The notes beneath the pieces are model-generated. The model was given only the letters and a program-made list of their open reading frames with translations. It had not been told where the DNA came from and searched no databases. Below are positions 1 to 10,415 of a DNA stretch of 64,000 nt, in pieces. Within the stretch, counting starts at the first letter, position 1; the number at the start of each line of letters is the position of its first letter. This stretch comes from Rhabdophis nuchalis (Eukaryota; Chordata; Lepidosauria; Squamata; Natricidae): NCBI GenBank assembly GCA_039707465.1, contig CM077646.1, forward strand, positions 77,028,715-77,092,714. The letters are read 5' to 3'. A program made the position numbers and the translations under genes.

Positions 1-456
1 CCAATAATTCTCTAAAACTCCTCTTTAAGAATCTAAAGTGAACCATTACTAAAAGCTTTTATGGCACTCTTGTATGAATTTAAATGCTGCCCTTAGCTTT
101 TTGCTTTATATGGTTCTTTTTTGTGTGATGATCTGTATTCTCTCAATGATTTTAATGTATTAAAATACTGGCTGTCATTTTGCTGAAAAATACTTCTTGT
201 TTCCATCTCCACTTATCTCCATCTCCATCTGATTAAGAATTTAAATGTCTTTCATTTTCAATTCACATATGCATACCACATTTCATTTTAGTTTGTTAAT
301 AGCACTTCATCATAATAATTTAGCAAGAGACTTCTGTAGATTTCCACAGAGTCCAACATCTTTTTAAAAGCACATGCACATGCAAACTTTTCTTAAGTTT
401 ACAATTATTGAGAACTGGGCATTATATTTCTGTGTGTGTGTGTGTGTGTTGTGTTT

Positions 457-868
457 GTGCTGATAAATAAATAAAGGGAGACTAGTATAGATCTATTTCA
501 AGCTATTTAGCTCTCATCAGCTAGCCACACCCTTACTGGGATTTGAACCGGGGAAGTATTATATGTGAGGCAGTTGTAATTGCCACTAAGCCACAGGTTC
601 TCCTCCTTGATCAGCTGAGCCAGGGGAATAAGTATATATTATGTCACAACAACCTGGTATGCCTCAAATATGGGAGAGAGCAGAACTGCTTCCCTTTTTT
701 GTCTTTCAGTTCACCCTAGGAGCCATCTAGGCAGAAACCTATTTTTTCGTTGCCTTTGTTATATTTGTGTTACGTTTGTGCTGATAAATAGATGGAGACT
801 AGTATAGATCTATTTCAAGCTATTTAGCTGTCATCAACTAGCCATACCCTTACTGGGATTTGAACCAT
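457..868 (-). repeat. tRNA-derived SINE-like repeat, two partial copies
   Basis: On the minus strand 535-600 holds a tRNA-like head with a box-B-like GGTTCAAATCCC. The adjoining unit at 470-545 (reading TGCTGATAAATA, GATCTATTTCAAGC) recurs nearly unchanged at 778-868. Between them, 650-745 matches another dispersed segment at 26917-26995. The layout suggests two insertions of the same SINE or an internal duplication. Family name not known to me. Confidence 0.55.
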
Positions 869-879
869 ACTCAACATTG

Positions 880-1440
880 TAGTTTTTAGGAGCTGGCTAA
901 AATGAAGAGAATGGAATTTAACAGGGAGAAATTTGAAGTTCTGTATCTGGGTAAGAAGAATGTAAGGCAGAAGTGTAGAATGGGAGACATCCGCTTGCCA
1001 GTAATATATGTGAAAGGAATCTGGATGCTCTTATCAGCCACAAAATAATCAGGAGCCAGCATGTAGCTTCTGAAAAGCAAAGACTAACAGAAGCATAGAA
1101 GCCAGATCTCTGGTAGCAACTATTCCACTCTATTCTCTTCCTGATCAGATCTGGGCACCAGAGTTCAGAAAGCTAGTGACAAATTGGGGCAACTTCAGGA
1201 GAAAGCTGTCAAAGTGGTAGATTCAGAGGCAACTCCCTGGGCAGAAGAATTCAAAGGTTTAAGTATGGTTAGCCTAGAGAAGATTGACAGAAAATATCAC
1301 AGCATATCTTCAAAAAACTGAAGGGTCATCAGACAGAAGAAGGAATGAGCTTAGTATCTGTTATGGCAGAGGGCAGATCCAGAACCAATGGATTAAACTC
1401 TTATTAGTAGATTTGTCTAGAGCTGAGGAGTGACATCTGC
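880..1440 (+). mobile_element. CR1 LINE fragment (late RT region and 3' part), degenerate
   Basis: The sequence follows the plus-strand CR1 theme (AAATGAAGAGAATGGAATTT, ...CTGTATCTGGGTAAGAAGAA, later GTATGGTTAGCCTAGAGAAG). Frames are broken throughout, so it is an old copy. The next repeat (1618-1965) is CR1 in the opposite orientation. Confidence 0.65.
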
Positions 1441-1476
1441 ATATATGAACTGCCAGCCAGCTGCCAAGGGTGAGGA

Positions 1477-1477
1477 G

Positions 1478-1565
<88 letters not shown>

Positions 1566-1612
1566 CATTTGTAACCCGCACCCATCGCCACAAGGGACTC
1601 GGGGCGGCGAGT
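1477..1612 (-). repeat. (GTT/ATT)n microsatellite joined to an L2 3' tip
   Basis: A GTT then ATT run at about 1477-1563 is followed by a short antisense L2-type 3' tip (CACAAGGGACTCGGGGCGGC). The trinucleotide run is the tail of that minus-strand L2 insertion. The leucine-run reading frame across it is a microsatellite artefact. Confidence 0.7.
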
Positions 1613-1617
1613 TAAAG

Positions 1618-1965
1618 TAGAAGAGAATATCAGAGTTGGAAGGGACCTTGGAGGTCTTCTAGTCCTCAACTCCCTGCTTAGGCAGAAAACCTTATACCAT
1701 TTTAGACAAATGGTTGTCCAATGTCTTCTTAAAAAGTCTCAGTGTTGGAGCATTCACAACTTCTGGAGGCAAGTTGTTCCACTTATTAATTGTTCTAACT
1801 GTCAGGAAATTTCTTCCTAGGTATAAGTTGCTTTTCTCCTTGATTAGTTTTGGTGCATTACTTCTTGTCCTGCCATCAGGTGCTTTGGAGAATAGCTGGA
1901 CTCCCTCTTCTTTGTGGCAGCCCCTCAGACATCCTTTCTCCTTTCCTATGGTTCATCAGGCAGAA
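1618..1965 (-). mobile_element. CR1 LINE 3' end
   Basis: Antisense of the canonical CR1 3' region: AGAGTTGGAAGGGACCTTGG at the start, then the CACAACTTCTGG and GTCAGGAAATTTCTTCCTA blocks, then TTACTTCTTGTCCTGCC. It is 5' truncated and directly abuts an L2 fragment. Confidence 0.85.
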
Positions 1966-1969
1966 GATG

Positions 1970-2397
1970 ATCATCATCATACATCCCTTAGACCGATACG
2001 CTCCCACAGAGAGGGCCTTCTCCGGGTGCCATCGGCCGGACAATGCCGGCTGGCGACACCCAGGGGAAGGGCCTTCTCTGTGGCGGGCCCTACCCTGTGG
2101 AACAACTTACCCCCTGAACGCCGCACCATCACCGACCTCCGCCTCTTCCGCCAGTGTTTAAAAACACACTTATTTCATCAAGCCGGCCTAACATAGCCTC
2201 CGCTGTGACTAATCTTAGATAGTTTTTAAATGGGGGATTTTAATTGGTTTTAGCGCAGGTTTTGCTATTTAATAGTTTTTTAAATTTATATGTTTTGTAT
2301 TATTTTTGTATGTTGTTTTTAAATTCCTGTGCGCCGCCCTGGGTCCTTTTGGAGAAGGGCGGGATATAAATTGAATAAAAAATAAAAAATAAAAATC
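1970..2397 (+). mobile_element. L2-type LINE 3' fragment (RT ORF end plus 3' UTR)
   Basis: Encodes RPIRSHREGLLRVPS and TPRGRAFSVAGPTLWNNLPP, matching the C-terminus of the intact L2 ORF at 15467, with a stop at 2194-2196. The 3' UTR ends in the stem-forming tip GCCCTGGGTCCTTTTGGAGA ...GGGCGGGATATAAATTGAAT and an A-rich tail. 5' truncated. Confidence 0.9.
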
Positions 2398-2625
2398 TGT
2401 CAGAAATCCTCTAGTTCAGGGGTCCCCAACCTTTGCAACTTTAAGTCTGAAGGACTTCAGCTCCCAGAATTCTCCAGCCAGCTTTGCTGGCTGGAGAAGT
2501 CTGGGAGCTGAAGTCCTTCAGACTTAAAGTTGCAAAGGTTGGGGACCCCTGCTCTAGTTGGTTCTGCACTGAAAAGATTATTTGAATAGATGACCTTTGA
2601 TTCCAAGTCTAAGATTCTATAACTC
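2398..2625 (+). mobile_element. CR1 3' tail remnant split by a palindromic MITE
   Basis: The piece at 2572-2622 (GATGACCTTTGATTCCAAGT, AAGATTCTATAACTCTA) matches the CR1 sense-strand 3' terminus. The MITE at 2417-2551 interrupts it. Confidence 0.5.
2417..2551. mobile_element. Palindromic MITE, 135 bp, 8-bp TSD
   Basis: Begins CAGGGGTCCCCAACCTTTGC and ends with its reverse complement; the whole element folds back around GCTTTGCTGGC. It is flanked on both sides by ctctagtt (2409-2416 and 2552-2559). CAGGGG termini and an 8-bp duplication indicate the hAT superfamily. It has no coding capacity. Members at 6917, 8908 and 26497 belong to the same family. Confidence 0.92.
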
Positions 2626-5019
2626 TAGCTTTCCCTCATGAGGGGATTTTCTTTTTAGGAAGTATGGGGCAAAAGTGCTCTTATCCCCTGATATGTAACC
2701 TCTTTTCCTGATTTCAAATGAACATTTTGAGTCTTGCAAACAATGGAGCATGCATACCAGCGCTACTTATTTTCTCTAGTTAATCTCTCGCATTTAGCAA
2801 AGTTCTTAAGATAACATCCAGGACTCTGCTTTATTGACATTTATTCCCCAAATGGCAAGTATGGCTCCCTTCCCTTGTATTCTCCTGCTTTTGTCACCAG
2901 TAGTACTCTCTAGTCACCTCAACTTCAGTTAGCCTCTGTTTTGATCTTGCCTTGGTTCCTGCTTCCGGCTTTCCATATACCAGCAGTATGTGTAAAATCA
3001 AATTTTCCTTTTGCTTCTGGCCACATCAGCAGTCAAAAATGCCACTGCTTCCATACTGGCTCTCTGCTCTTTCTAGAAGCTTAAAGGCTCTTCTTTCAGT
3101 ATCATGTTGATGTTGTGAATACCTGTTGTTGCTTTTTGGGCAGAATATTGGAGTGGGGTGGCATTTTCTTCACCATTTCCTTCTTTATCATCTCCTCCTC
3201 CTCCTCCTCCTCCCCCCCCTCCAAAATTACAAGAAAATGCCAAAATGCCGAATATTCAAGTGACAATAAAGCAGTTCAGCTTTATTGTTTGGAATTTTAG
3301 TGTCCCCTCGCCCCCTTCCATTGCTGTCAAAATAGCACAACCCTCTTCTGAGAACAAGATGCTTTGCTTTACAATGTTTTGAGGAACACCAAGAATCCAT
3401 AAAGTAAAGCACACAAAGTTTCATTGGAATATATGACTTTGGGGAAGTTGTTTTGCGTATGCTACTATTTATTATCATACTTGTTTTGATGATCATAAAT
3501 CAGAGTTGGTCATTGGCAGATGTTTGAATGCGTATGCATGCATGTGAGTGTGTATGGGGAGACAGCTGCAAAAGACATTTGGACAACTCAGTACAAGTCT
3601 GAAAATGAGAAAGAACATAACTCCTGGAAACTGAAAGGAGACATGGCTGAAGGTTATCTTAGTTTGGGATATGAGAAAATAGAAGATAAGCAATGTGACA
3701 TATTTAAAGGGCTTACGTCTATTGTAGCTATTGTCTTACCTATGTGAAGTATTGAAAAATTTAGCAGACGTTGCAGAATAATAACATTGGAAGGCTTTGA
3801 ATTGCTGTCCTTAGACCTGGATTGTAATTGATTTCAAGATTAGGATTGTAGTCTGTTTTCATTTTGCATGAAAAGAGTGCTGTACTTAGCTAGAAGGTTC
3901 TCAATTAAGACATCTTTGAGCATGAACATCTGTCTCCTACTGCACATTTATATGGAACAGATTTGTCAAGCAAAGTTGTGTTTTTGCTGCATATTTCTGG
4001 ATGACCTGGAGTGCCGTATATCTCAAGGAGTGAGGACTTAAATCATTGGTGGGACAAGACAGAGGGGGAGAGGATCATTGGACAAAGAAGGAAAAATGAC
4101 TGAGGGACTCAGCAGGAACAACCAGAATCAGAAAGGAAGATCTCCAGAGCAGACTCCTTGCTGAAAGAACTGGGCCTAAACCAGAGAAGCCAGTCCAGGA
4201 AAACATGACCATTCCCATGAAGTTCAGAAAAAGGAAAAATTATCTTTCTGTTTCTGTAAGGTAAGAAGAGAAGATGAAAATACTGCTAATGTGCCTAAAG
4301 GAAGAGTTAAGATAATAACATAGTGATTGAGGAGAGCATCCATGTACTGTAAGGTAAGAAAGGAAATATTTAAGTCACATAAAAAAAAACCCACCTTACC
4401 AAAAAATTGGTATACAAATGTGTAACTTGTTGAAGTAAGACTGTATATTAGAAATATAAAAAGCATAAAAATATCACTTCATTTGTACTTTAACAATACA
4501 AATTACTAATTTGGAGAGGAACAATATATGTACACCTAGATATGTTGTTAATCCAAGCTTCAAAAAACCCCAAAGAAGTCAGAATCTAAGTTTTTCTATC
4601 CGCCCATTATAAATTTGTAACTTCCATTATCTTGCCCTCTGAAACAAGAAAGAGCAGTTCCTAGTAAGTATTGGAAAAGTATTATCATATAATCAATGTA
4701 GCTGATTCAGTCGCTCTTCATTAGATTTAATTTCTGATCTGTTGATTGTCTTCATTGACTTTATCCCAACCTGTTTCTCTAATTATTTTTCGAGATTTAG
4801 AAACTGTACAACCGTGAATGTTCTCTAAACTTGCATTTACTTTCTATGCAGCCATACCACATTGATCTCTCCCTCTCTCTCTCTCCCTCTCGTTTATGGC
4901 AACCATTGTTACTAAGTCAAGTACCCAATATACAGTATTTGTTCACTTGATTTTTGGTTCATAAATAATAATTTTGCACTTTTTCCATTATATTTCATTC
5001 TGTTCCTTTCAGGATTGTG
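2626..5019. other. Downstream flank, no gene seen
   Basis: AT-rich DNA beyond the CACNA2D3 3' end. It holds a (CTC)n run at about 3194-3218 and a (CT)n run at about 4868-4890. Short open frames here show no domain, splice or codon-bias support. Confidence 0.5.
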
Positions 5020-5400
5020 TTTAATTCTTTTCAGCTATTATCCCAACCATTTTGTGATTTTTGGAAATCTGAGCAGTCCTTTCACTTTTATTCAAACCAT
5101 TAATGCAAATATTGAAGACCAGAAAACCGAAGATTGATTCTTATGGCACCTCATTTGATAACTCTGTCCAATCTAATGAGGACCCATTGATGAGTATTCT
5201 TTGACTATAACTTTAAAACCAGGTTGGTATTCATTTACTTGTCATGTCACCAAGCCACATGTAATTACCCTGCTAATCAGAAAGTCATGGGGATACCACA
5301 GCTTTGCTGAAAGTACATGCCCAGTTTTCCCACAATATAATAAAAAGAATCACTCCATCAAAAATTGAGATACCTTTGGGGTGGCAAGATTTTTTTCTAT
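5020..5400 (-). mobile_element. Old CR1 fragment (RT-coding part, antisense)
   Basis: Diverged antisense match to CR1: TCTTATGGCACCTCATTTGA corresponds to the usual CCCTGTGGCACTCC block, followed by the GACCCATTGATGAGTATTCT and CCACAGCTTTGCTGAAAG blocks. Heavily decayed; it may extend to about 5830. Confidence 0.6.
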
Positions 5401-6119
5401 TCTGACTTCTGATACTCACTATATTTATCTTTTCACATTTTGCTGTCCTCAGTGAACAGCTAATAGATTGATGTTTTTGTATCTTTTCTTTTCTTTTCTT
5501 TTTATTAGCTTTTAAAAAGAATCCTTTTAAACATCATTATTCATTCACCTGGCATTATTCTTTTTACTTTCTAAACAGCACTTCTAAAATTCTGCCTGTA
5601 ATTCTCCTTTATAGCCTAACATTCTTACCATCCCCCATCCCCCCCATCATCACTAGATGACATATTCCCCATTTTTTACCCTCCTCCTTGGAATAGTATG
5701 CAATTATGTTTTTAGCATCTCTTTCTTTAAGAACACTCTCCCATTATGAACTTCTTTTCCCCATCTGCTTTGTCTGCTAGGGAATCCCACTTATCTTTAT
5801 TAAAATCTGGTTGAAACCCATTTGATTATGCTCAATGTTATCTTCTCTTAATATCTTTCCCTGATCCCATAAATAAATACATACATATTTAAATAAGTAT
5901 AAATAAAATATTTATTTATAGTTAAATACAATTAATGGCCATGTCAGATAAATCATCCACTAAAACATTTCAATTTTAATATATTTTATTTAAAAAGTAC
6001 AGCGTTTTAAATTGTTTTCCATGGGGTAAAGCGGAAAGTAATGACCATTTGTATCTATCTACCGAAGAGGCTCTGTTCTTGATGAATGGTGATTATTGTA
6101 TGGCAAATCCATATTTGCA

Positions 6120-6301
6120 TGATGTGAAAAAAAAAAAAAGGATAAATGTCTTTTATTTACATAATTTAAAGTTTATATCATCCCACTTGTTTAAAATCAT
6201 GAAATGCTGATGTTTTGACTTATTTCATGTCTTCTAGTTGCACCATTTCTCAGTTCACAGTTTATCCATAGATTGAATAGGGCATCATGGATCAGCCAGT
6301 G
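6120..6301 (-). promoter_or_regulatory. CACNA2D3: CACNA2D3 3' UTR with candidate polyadenylation signal
   Basis: Downstream of the stop on the minus strand, an AATAAA hexamer lies at 6152-6157, followed by a U-rich run at 6127-6140. This is a plausible proximal polyadenylation signal about 145 nt after the stop. Further AATAAA motifs occur near 5986, so the true 3' end is unresolved. Confidence 0.4.
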
Positions 6302-6394
6302 TCACCTTGAGAAAATGACCCACAGCAGAGATAGCACAAGAAGAGTAGGCTTAGCACTCAGGCCTGAAACACCACCACATTCTCTAGCATTCTC
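6302..6394 (-). CDS. CACNA2D3: CACNA2D3 terminal coding exon with GPI-type tail and stop
   Basis: Encodes ENARECGGVSGL followed by SAKPTLLVLSLLWVIFSR and a TGA stop. The acceptor is TTTTATCTCTAG. The CGG triplet followed by a short spacer and a hydrophobic tail is the GPI-attachment arrangement known for alpha2delta proteins; the tail would be cleaved and replaced by GPI. The LFSR-type ending favours alpha2delta-3 over alpha2delta-1 among the family members whose ends I remember. This is the end of the coding region; 3' UTR continues below 6302. Confidence 0.92.
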   Translation of the reverse strand, partial: ENARECGGVSGLSAKPTLLVLSLLWVIFSR

Positions 6395-6475
6395 CTAGAG
6401 ATAAAATAAATAGGGGGAAAATAATTGTTATTTCAATAAATAAAGCAATATTCACCAATAGACCCAAAGGTATTT

Positions 6476-7205
6476 TTTTCAAAAAGCAACTGGACTATGC
6501 TTTTCCTTAAAAATGTTTCTCTTCTCATCCATTCAGTTCTTTTTTCAAAATCATTTTTTATTTTTATTGTATACAACACAAAAGAAAAGAAAATAGGAAA
6601 TTAAGGGAAGGAAAGGGAATGGGAAAAGGGAGTGTGAAATACAAGGGGAAAGAGAAAAAAAAGGACGCATTGACTTCCAACTCTTCCTAGCACAGTACAA
6701 GATAAATTTACACCAACCTCAACTTTTTGCTTTTACATATTAATATATAACTAGCCATTTCTATAGCACCAACTCTTTCTAATCAACGAAACCAAGATCA
6801 AAGTTTCATTTTTTTCTCTCCACAAGCACAACATTCAGAGTGATATCCAAATAAGTAGCTTCTTCAGTTCTGACTGAATGGTGGAGGATGGAAAGATTTA
6901 TATCCTTTGTATATCTCAGGGGTTCCCAAACTTGGCAACTTTAAGACTTGTGGACTTCAACTCCCAGAATTCTCCAGCCAGCATAGCTGGCTGGAGAATT
7001 CTGCGAGTTGAAGCCCACAAGTCTTAAAGTTGCCAAGTTTGGGAACCCCTGGTATATCTGGTCATTAGCAATATCTGATCATTAGCATTAGCAATAGGAA
7101 TATAAATCTTCCATCCTCCACCATTCAGTCAGAACCAAAGAAGCTTCTTGGATGAGAAGCAAAACATTTTTAAGGGAAAACAAAGTCCAGTTGTCTTTTG
7201 AAAAA
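6476..7205. repeat. Large fold-back repeat with a MITE at its centre
   Basis: Two copies of one dispersed repeat lie in inverted orientation. 7101-7205 reads AATCTTCCATCCTCCACCAT ...AAGAAGCTTCTTGGATGAGA ...CAAAGTCCAGTTG. The same sequence occurs reverse-complemented at 6857-6904 and 6476-6534. The left arm is split by about 320 bp (6535-6856) that resembles an antisense L1 3' end. The apex is occupied by the palindromic MITE at 6917-7051. It lies in the last CACNA2D3 intron, about 80 bp from the terminal exon. Confidence 0.7.
6917..7051. mobile_element. Palindromic MITE, 135 bp, 8-bp TSD
   Basis: Starts CAGGGGTTCCCAAACTTGGC and ends with its inverse. Flanked by gtatatct at 6909-6916 and 7052-7059. 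Same family as 2417-2551, with the shared core CTCCCAGAATTCTCCAGCC. Confidence 0.92.
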
Positions 7206-7956
7206 GCACATTTGGGACAACCATGACATGGATGGCTGACAAGCTCCATAGACATTCACCAACAGAGAGAATCAGAGGAAATACAACAGATGTGGGCACA
7301 AAATTCAAATACAGGGACATTTTAGAAATTATCAGTTGCTTAGATATGATACAATATCATCAAGATTTGTACAATACCCCTACGTGCCTCTTCAAGACAA
7401 ATGAAGGCCACAAATCTTGAATTACAGCACTGTGGGAAAGACTTAATTCAGCTTCATGGATTATCTATAGCCCCAAATACCACTGAATCCAGTGGCTATT
7501 CCTCTGATGCATAATCATTTCGTCTGAAAGTTTCTAAGTTTGGAATTTCCCAGTCTTTCTTTTTTAAATAAAAGGCAGCTGCAGAGGCTGGTGAAAAGCT
7601 GGGAGAGGTAAACCATTTCTCAAATGTGCTTCATGTTCCTTCTCAACCCTCTGTAGGGAAAATCTTCTCATTCCTTAAGGATTTGCCACATCAGTGCCTC
7701 TTTTGTATGTTTGCAAAATGGAACTATAGCCATCTGTACAGATGGAAGAACTGCAGCGGAAGCACTGACCTCATCTTTTAGCTAGAGATTATGCCTCACT
7801 GGTCTTTGAACCCTGCTGCCCAATCAATAATTGTCTAATTGTAACTAAACAGAATTGTCCTATTGTTGGTGCTTTCCATCCAGGTCTCCATTTTTCCTGA
7901 TCTCCTACCCACCTAGTTTCCAAGGAAAGAGGAAAGCAAGGGCAGTCAATCTAAAC

Positions 7957-8091
7957 CAGGGGTGTCAAACTTGCGGCCTGCAGGCTGGATGGATCATGTT
8001 CTGTCCACGTCCATGCCCGGTTTAGCGAAGAGGAAAAAAGTCATGATATGCCACATGTCAACACCACGATGACGTGAGTTTGATACCCCTG
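7957..8091. mobile_element. hAT-type MITE, 135 bp, 8-bp TSD
   Basis: Termini are CAGGGGTGTCAAACT and AGTTTGATACCCCTG. A perfect atctaaac duplication flanks it (7949-7956 and 8092-8099). It has non-palindromic internal sequence, so it is a different family from the fold-back MITEs. Confidence 0.92.
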
Positions 8092-8205
8092 ATCTAAACC
8101 TAGCTAAGACTTTCAGAAAAATTGAATTCAATTTATAAGAGTACATGGTTTATCATGTCCACAGTCTTGGTAAATTACAGTATTATCATTACGCTTATTT
8201 ATTCT

Positions 8206-8865
8206 TACTTGCCCTGCAGGCTCCAGTTGGTCCAGAATAATAATAATAATAATTTTATTTGTATACCGCGTCCTCTCCCCAAGGGGACTCGGAGCGGTGC
8301 TCCGAGTGCAGCCGCGTGAGGGATTTGGGGAGAATCTACATGCTCCCATGTGACACCACTCCTGTGTGAGCTGCACTGGCTGCCTGTGGCTTTCCGGGTG
8401 CACTTCAAGATATTAGTGACCACCTTTAAAGTGCTCCATGGCAAGGGACCTGGTTACCTGCAAGACCACCTCCTGCTGCCAAATACCTCCCACCGACCAG
8501 TTCGCTCCCACAGAGAGGGCCTTCTCAGGGTGCCGTCGGCCAGACAATGTCGGCTAGCGACCCCCAGGGAGAGAGCCTTCTCTGTGGCAGCTCCAGCCCT
8601 TTGGAATGACCTACACCCTGAACTACGTACCATCACGGACCTACGTGTCTTCCATCGGGCCCTGAAGACACATTTATTTCGTGCTGCCAGCCTCTCATAG
8701 TTTTTAGTTGATTTTAGTACGGGGTTTTAACTGCAGACCAACACATTTAATACATTTTAATATATCATTTTAGCTTTTGTACTACCCATTTTTACTATGG
8801 CTGTGCACCGCCCTGAGTCCCAGAAGGGAGAAGGGCGGTATATAAATTGAATAAATTGAATTGAA
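8206..8865 (+). mobile_element. L2-type LINE 3' fragment with nested L2 tip
   Basis: Encodes HWLPVAFRVHFKIL and RPVRSHREGLLRVPSARQC, the L2 C-terminus, with a stop at 8698-8700 and a 3' UTR ending GGGCGGTATATAAATTGAAT. At about 8236-8304 an antisense L2 3' tip with (AAT)n has been inserted, breaking the conserved QNAAAR motif region. Confidence 0.9.
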
Positions 8866-8907
8866 TTGTATTTCTGATTTACTCTGAAATATCCAAGTGT
8901 TCTAACA

Positions 8908-9022
8908 CAGGGGTCTCCAACCTTTGCAACTTTTAAGTCTGAAGGACTTCAGCTCCCAGAATTCCAGCCAGCCAGCCAAGCAAAGCCAAACAGCCAAACA
9001 GTCTAACACTGTTAGATCCCTG
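8908..9022. mobile_element. Palindromic MITE, rearranged, 8-bp TSD
   Basis: The left arm CAGGGGTCTCCAACCTTTGC is intact but the right arm is mostly replaced by (CCAAACAG)-like sequence, leaving only ATCCCTG at the end. A perfect ttctaaca duplication (8900-8907 and 9023-9030) shows it is one insertion that later lost its right arm. Confidence 0.8.
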
Positions 9023-9689
9023 TTCTAACAGTGTTAGGTTCATTAGATATAGAGAACAAATTCATGTATAAAACGGGCAGTCTGCTAGTTATCATTGTTA
9101 CAATCGGAATCTAAGTGAAAGGAGTAGAGTCAGAAGCTGAGGAAAGCAGTAGTGAAGTTTACAGGAAAATCTAGCTTACATTGTTAATACAGATTCGATT
9201 TAGTTGCTAATTTCATTGTGATAGCTCATGAGAATTAGGGAGCAGCATGAAATGTTTCAAATAAAAAAAATGTGGTTTTGAGGCAGGATAGAAGTGAAGA
9301 AGAGATTTGGCACCAGATACATGGGGGTGGTGGCATGTGGAATAGTAATAGGTAAAAATGGTAGAATGCATTGTAGCAATAGATTACTTTTGGGATACCA
9401 GAATTGATGTAGCGGGCAAATGGGCCGAGAAATATTAGGCCATACAAACAGAGATATAAATAGATCAAGAATTTGAAAAAGACACCACATGTTCACAGCA
9501 AAGGCAAAATAAATAATTTGGCCATTTAGTTCTGAATATATAGTATTCAGAGCAAGATGAGATAGTGGAAAAATAGAAAAAAAAAACAAGATATGAAAAC
9601 TGATGCAAATAGTATGCAAATGAATTTAATTAGAAAAGTGTGACCAGTGAAAGGAAGCAGTTGTTTTATTGTTAGGTTAAAGCACTTAC

Positions 9690-9772
9690 CTCAGGATGAA
9701 ATCCATGACAAGATTCTGGACGTCTCCTAATCTTGTGAGATTTTAAGCGTTCACATTTTAGGGATTCATTAT
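9690..9772 (-). CDS. CACNA2D3: CACNA2D3 penultimate coding exon
   Basis: An 83-bp exon encoding NESLKCERLKSHK and then IRRRPESCHGFHPE. This stretch is nearly invariant in alpha2delta-3 and is the strongest identifier of the gene. The 5' boundary follows an AC acceptor; the 3' boundary is GAG|GTAAGTGC, a textbook U2 donor. It ends in phase 0 and joins the last exon at ENARECGG. The frame also happens to stay open upstream of the boundary; that extension is intronic. Confidence 0.94.
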
Positions 9773-10302
9773 GTTCACAGAAGTTAAGGATGTAGCTTAA
9801 ATCCTGAATTTTGTCACATTCAAAGTGATTTAAAAAGCCATCTAGGCCAACATTTGACACTTGTATTATCTGACAATAGTTGTATTACCCCACTGATCCA
9901 CTCCTGTTCTTTGTCTCTGGCATGCTAGCTTAGTTATCTGGACATTAATAAAGCAATGATTGTTAAATTAAGAAAACAAGTTATTTCTTTAAAAAAAATA
10001 TTCTTGGTGTGCTGCCATTGTGAAAGATTATCTAATTTTCCATCTCCATGTTCTAATGTCTTCACTTCTCCTGCAGATATTCTCTTTGTTTACATAATTA
10101 ATTAATATCCAAAATTTGGAGCTTCACATCATGTATTTTCATTTTATTTGCAATAATTGAACAAACAATAGTTTGGGTTAAAGTATCACTTGATTTAACT
10201 GTTAACTAATTCCAAATTGTTCCACTAAGTGCTAGTTAACTATTTGCTAAATCTTTCTGTCCAAATGTATGACGTTAACAACATTGCAGAAGAAAAGGAT
10301 AT
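9773..10302 (-). other. CACNA2D3: U12-type AT-AC intron in CACNA2D3
   Basis: A 530-bp intron read on the minus strand. The 5' splice site is ATATCCTTTT, the branch site TCCTTAAC lies at 9783-9790, and the 3' end is CTGTGAAC, with about 11-12 nt between branch adenosine and 3' end. All three elements match the minor-spliceosome AT-AC class. There is no strong pyrimidine tract, as usual for U12 introns. The reading frame (IEIR|Y|NESLK) works only with this AT-AC pair. Intronic DNA otherwise shows a short AAT-rich run and no gene. Confidence 0.87.
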
Positions 10303-10415
10303 ACCTTATTTCTATTGGTTCCATGGTAATTGGTGAAACTGACTCACAGTCACATTCATTACTTACTACTACCATGAAGAGATTGCTATTTTGAATTTGT
10401 TGGATAACAAAGGAC
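10303..10415 (-). CDS. CACNA2D3: CACNA2D3 coding exon upstream of a U12-type intron
   Basis: Encodes SFVIQQIQNSNLFMVVV then SNECDCESVSPITMEPIEIR, plus the first base of a Tyr codon. The acceptor is TTTGCCAACAG. The exon ends ...ATAAGGT and the intron starts ATATCCTTTT, a match to the U12-type AT-AC 5' splice consensus. A conventional GT donor two bases earlier would need an AG acceptor in the right place, and there is none. Joining T to AT of the next exon restores the conserved RYNESLK. Two cysteines in CDC pair with others in the extracellular domain in this family. Relative to the mammalian sequence I recall, the segment after MVVV is the most diverged part. Confidence 0.92.

Noticed and set aside
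1430..1615. Frame with a long leucine run
   Set aside because: Translation of a GTT/ATT microsatellite.
9773..9860. Longer version of the 9690-9772 exon reading through to 9860
   Set aside because: The frame is open by chance; the extra residues do not match alpha2delta proteins and the U12 branch site lies within them.
10300..10305. Ordinary GT donor at AAG|GTATATCC
   Set aside because: It would need an AG acceptor in the matching phase; the only in-frame AG (TTTAAG) inserts nine foreign residues, while AT-AC gives the conserved sequence exactly.
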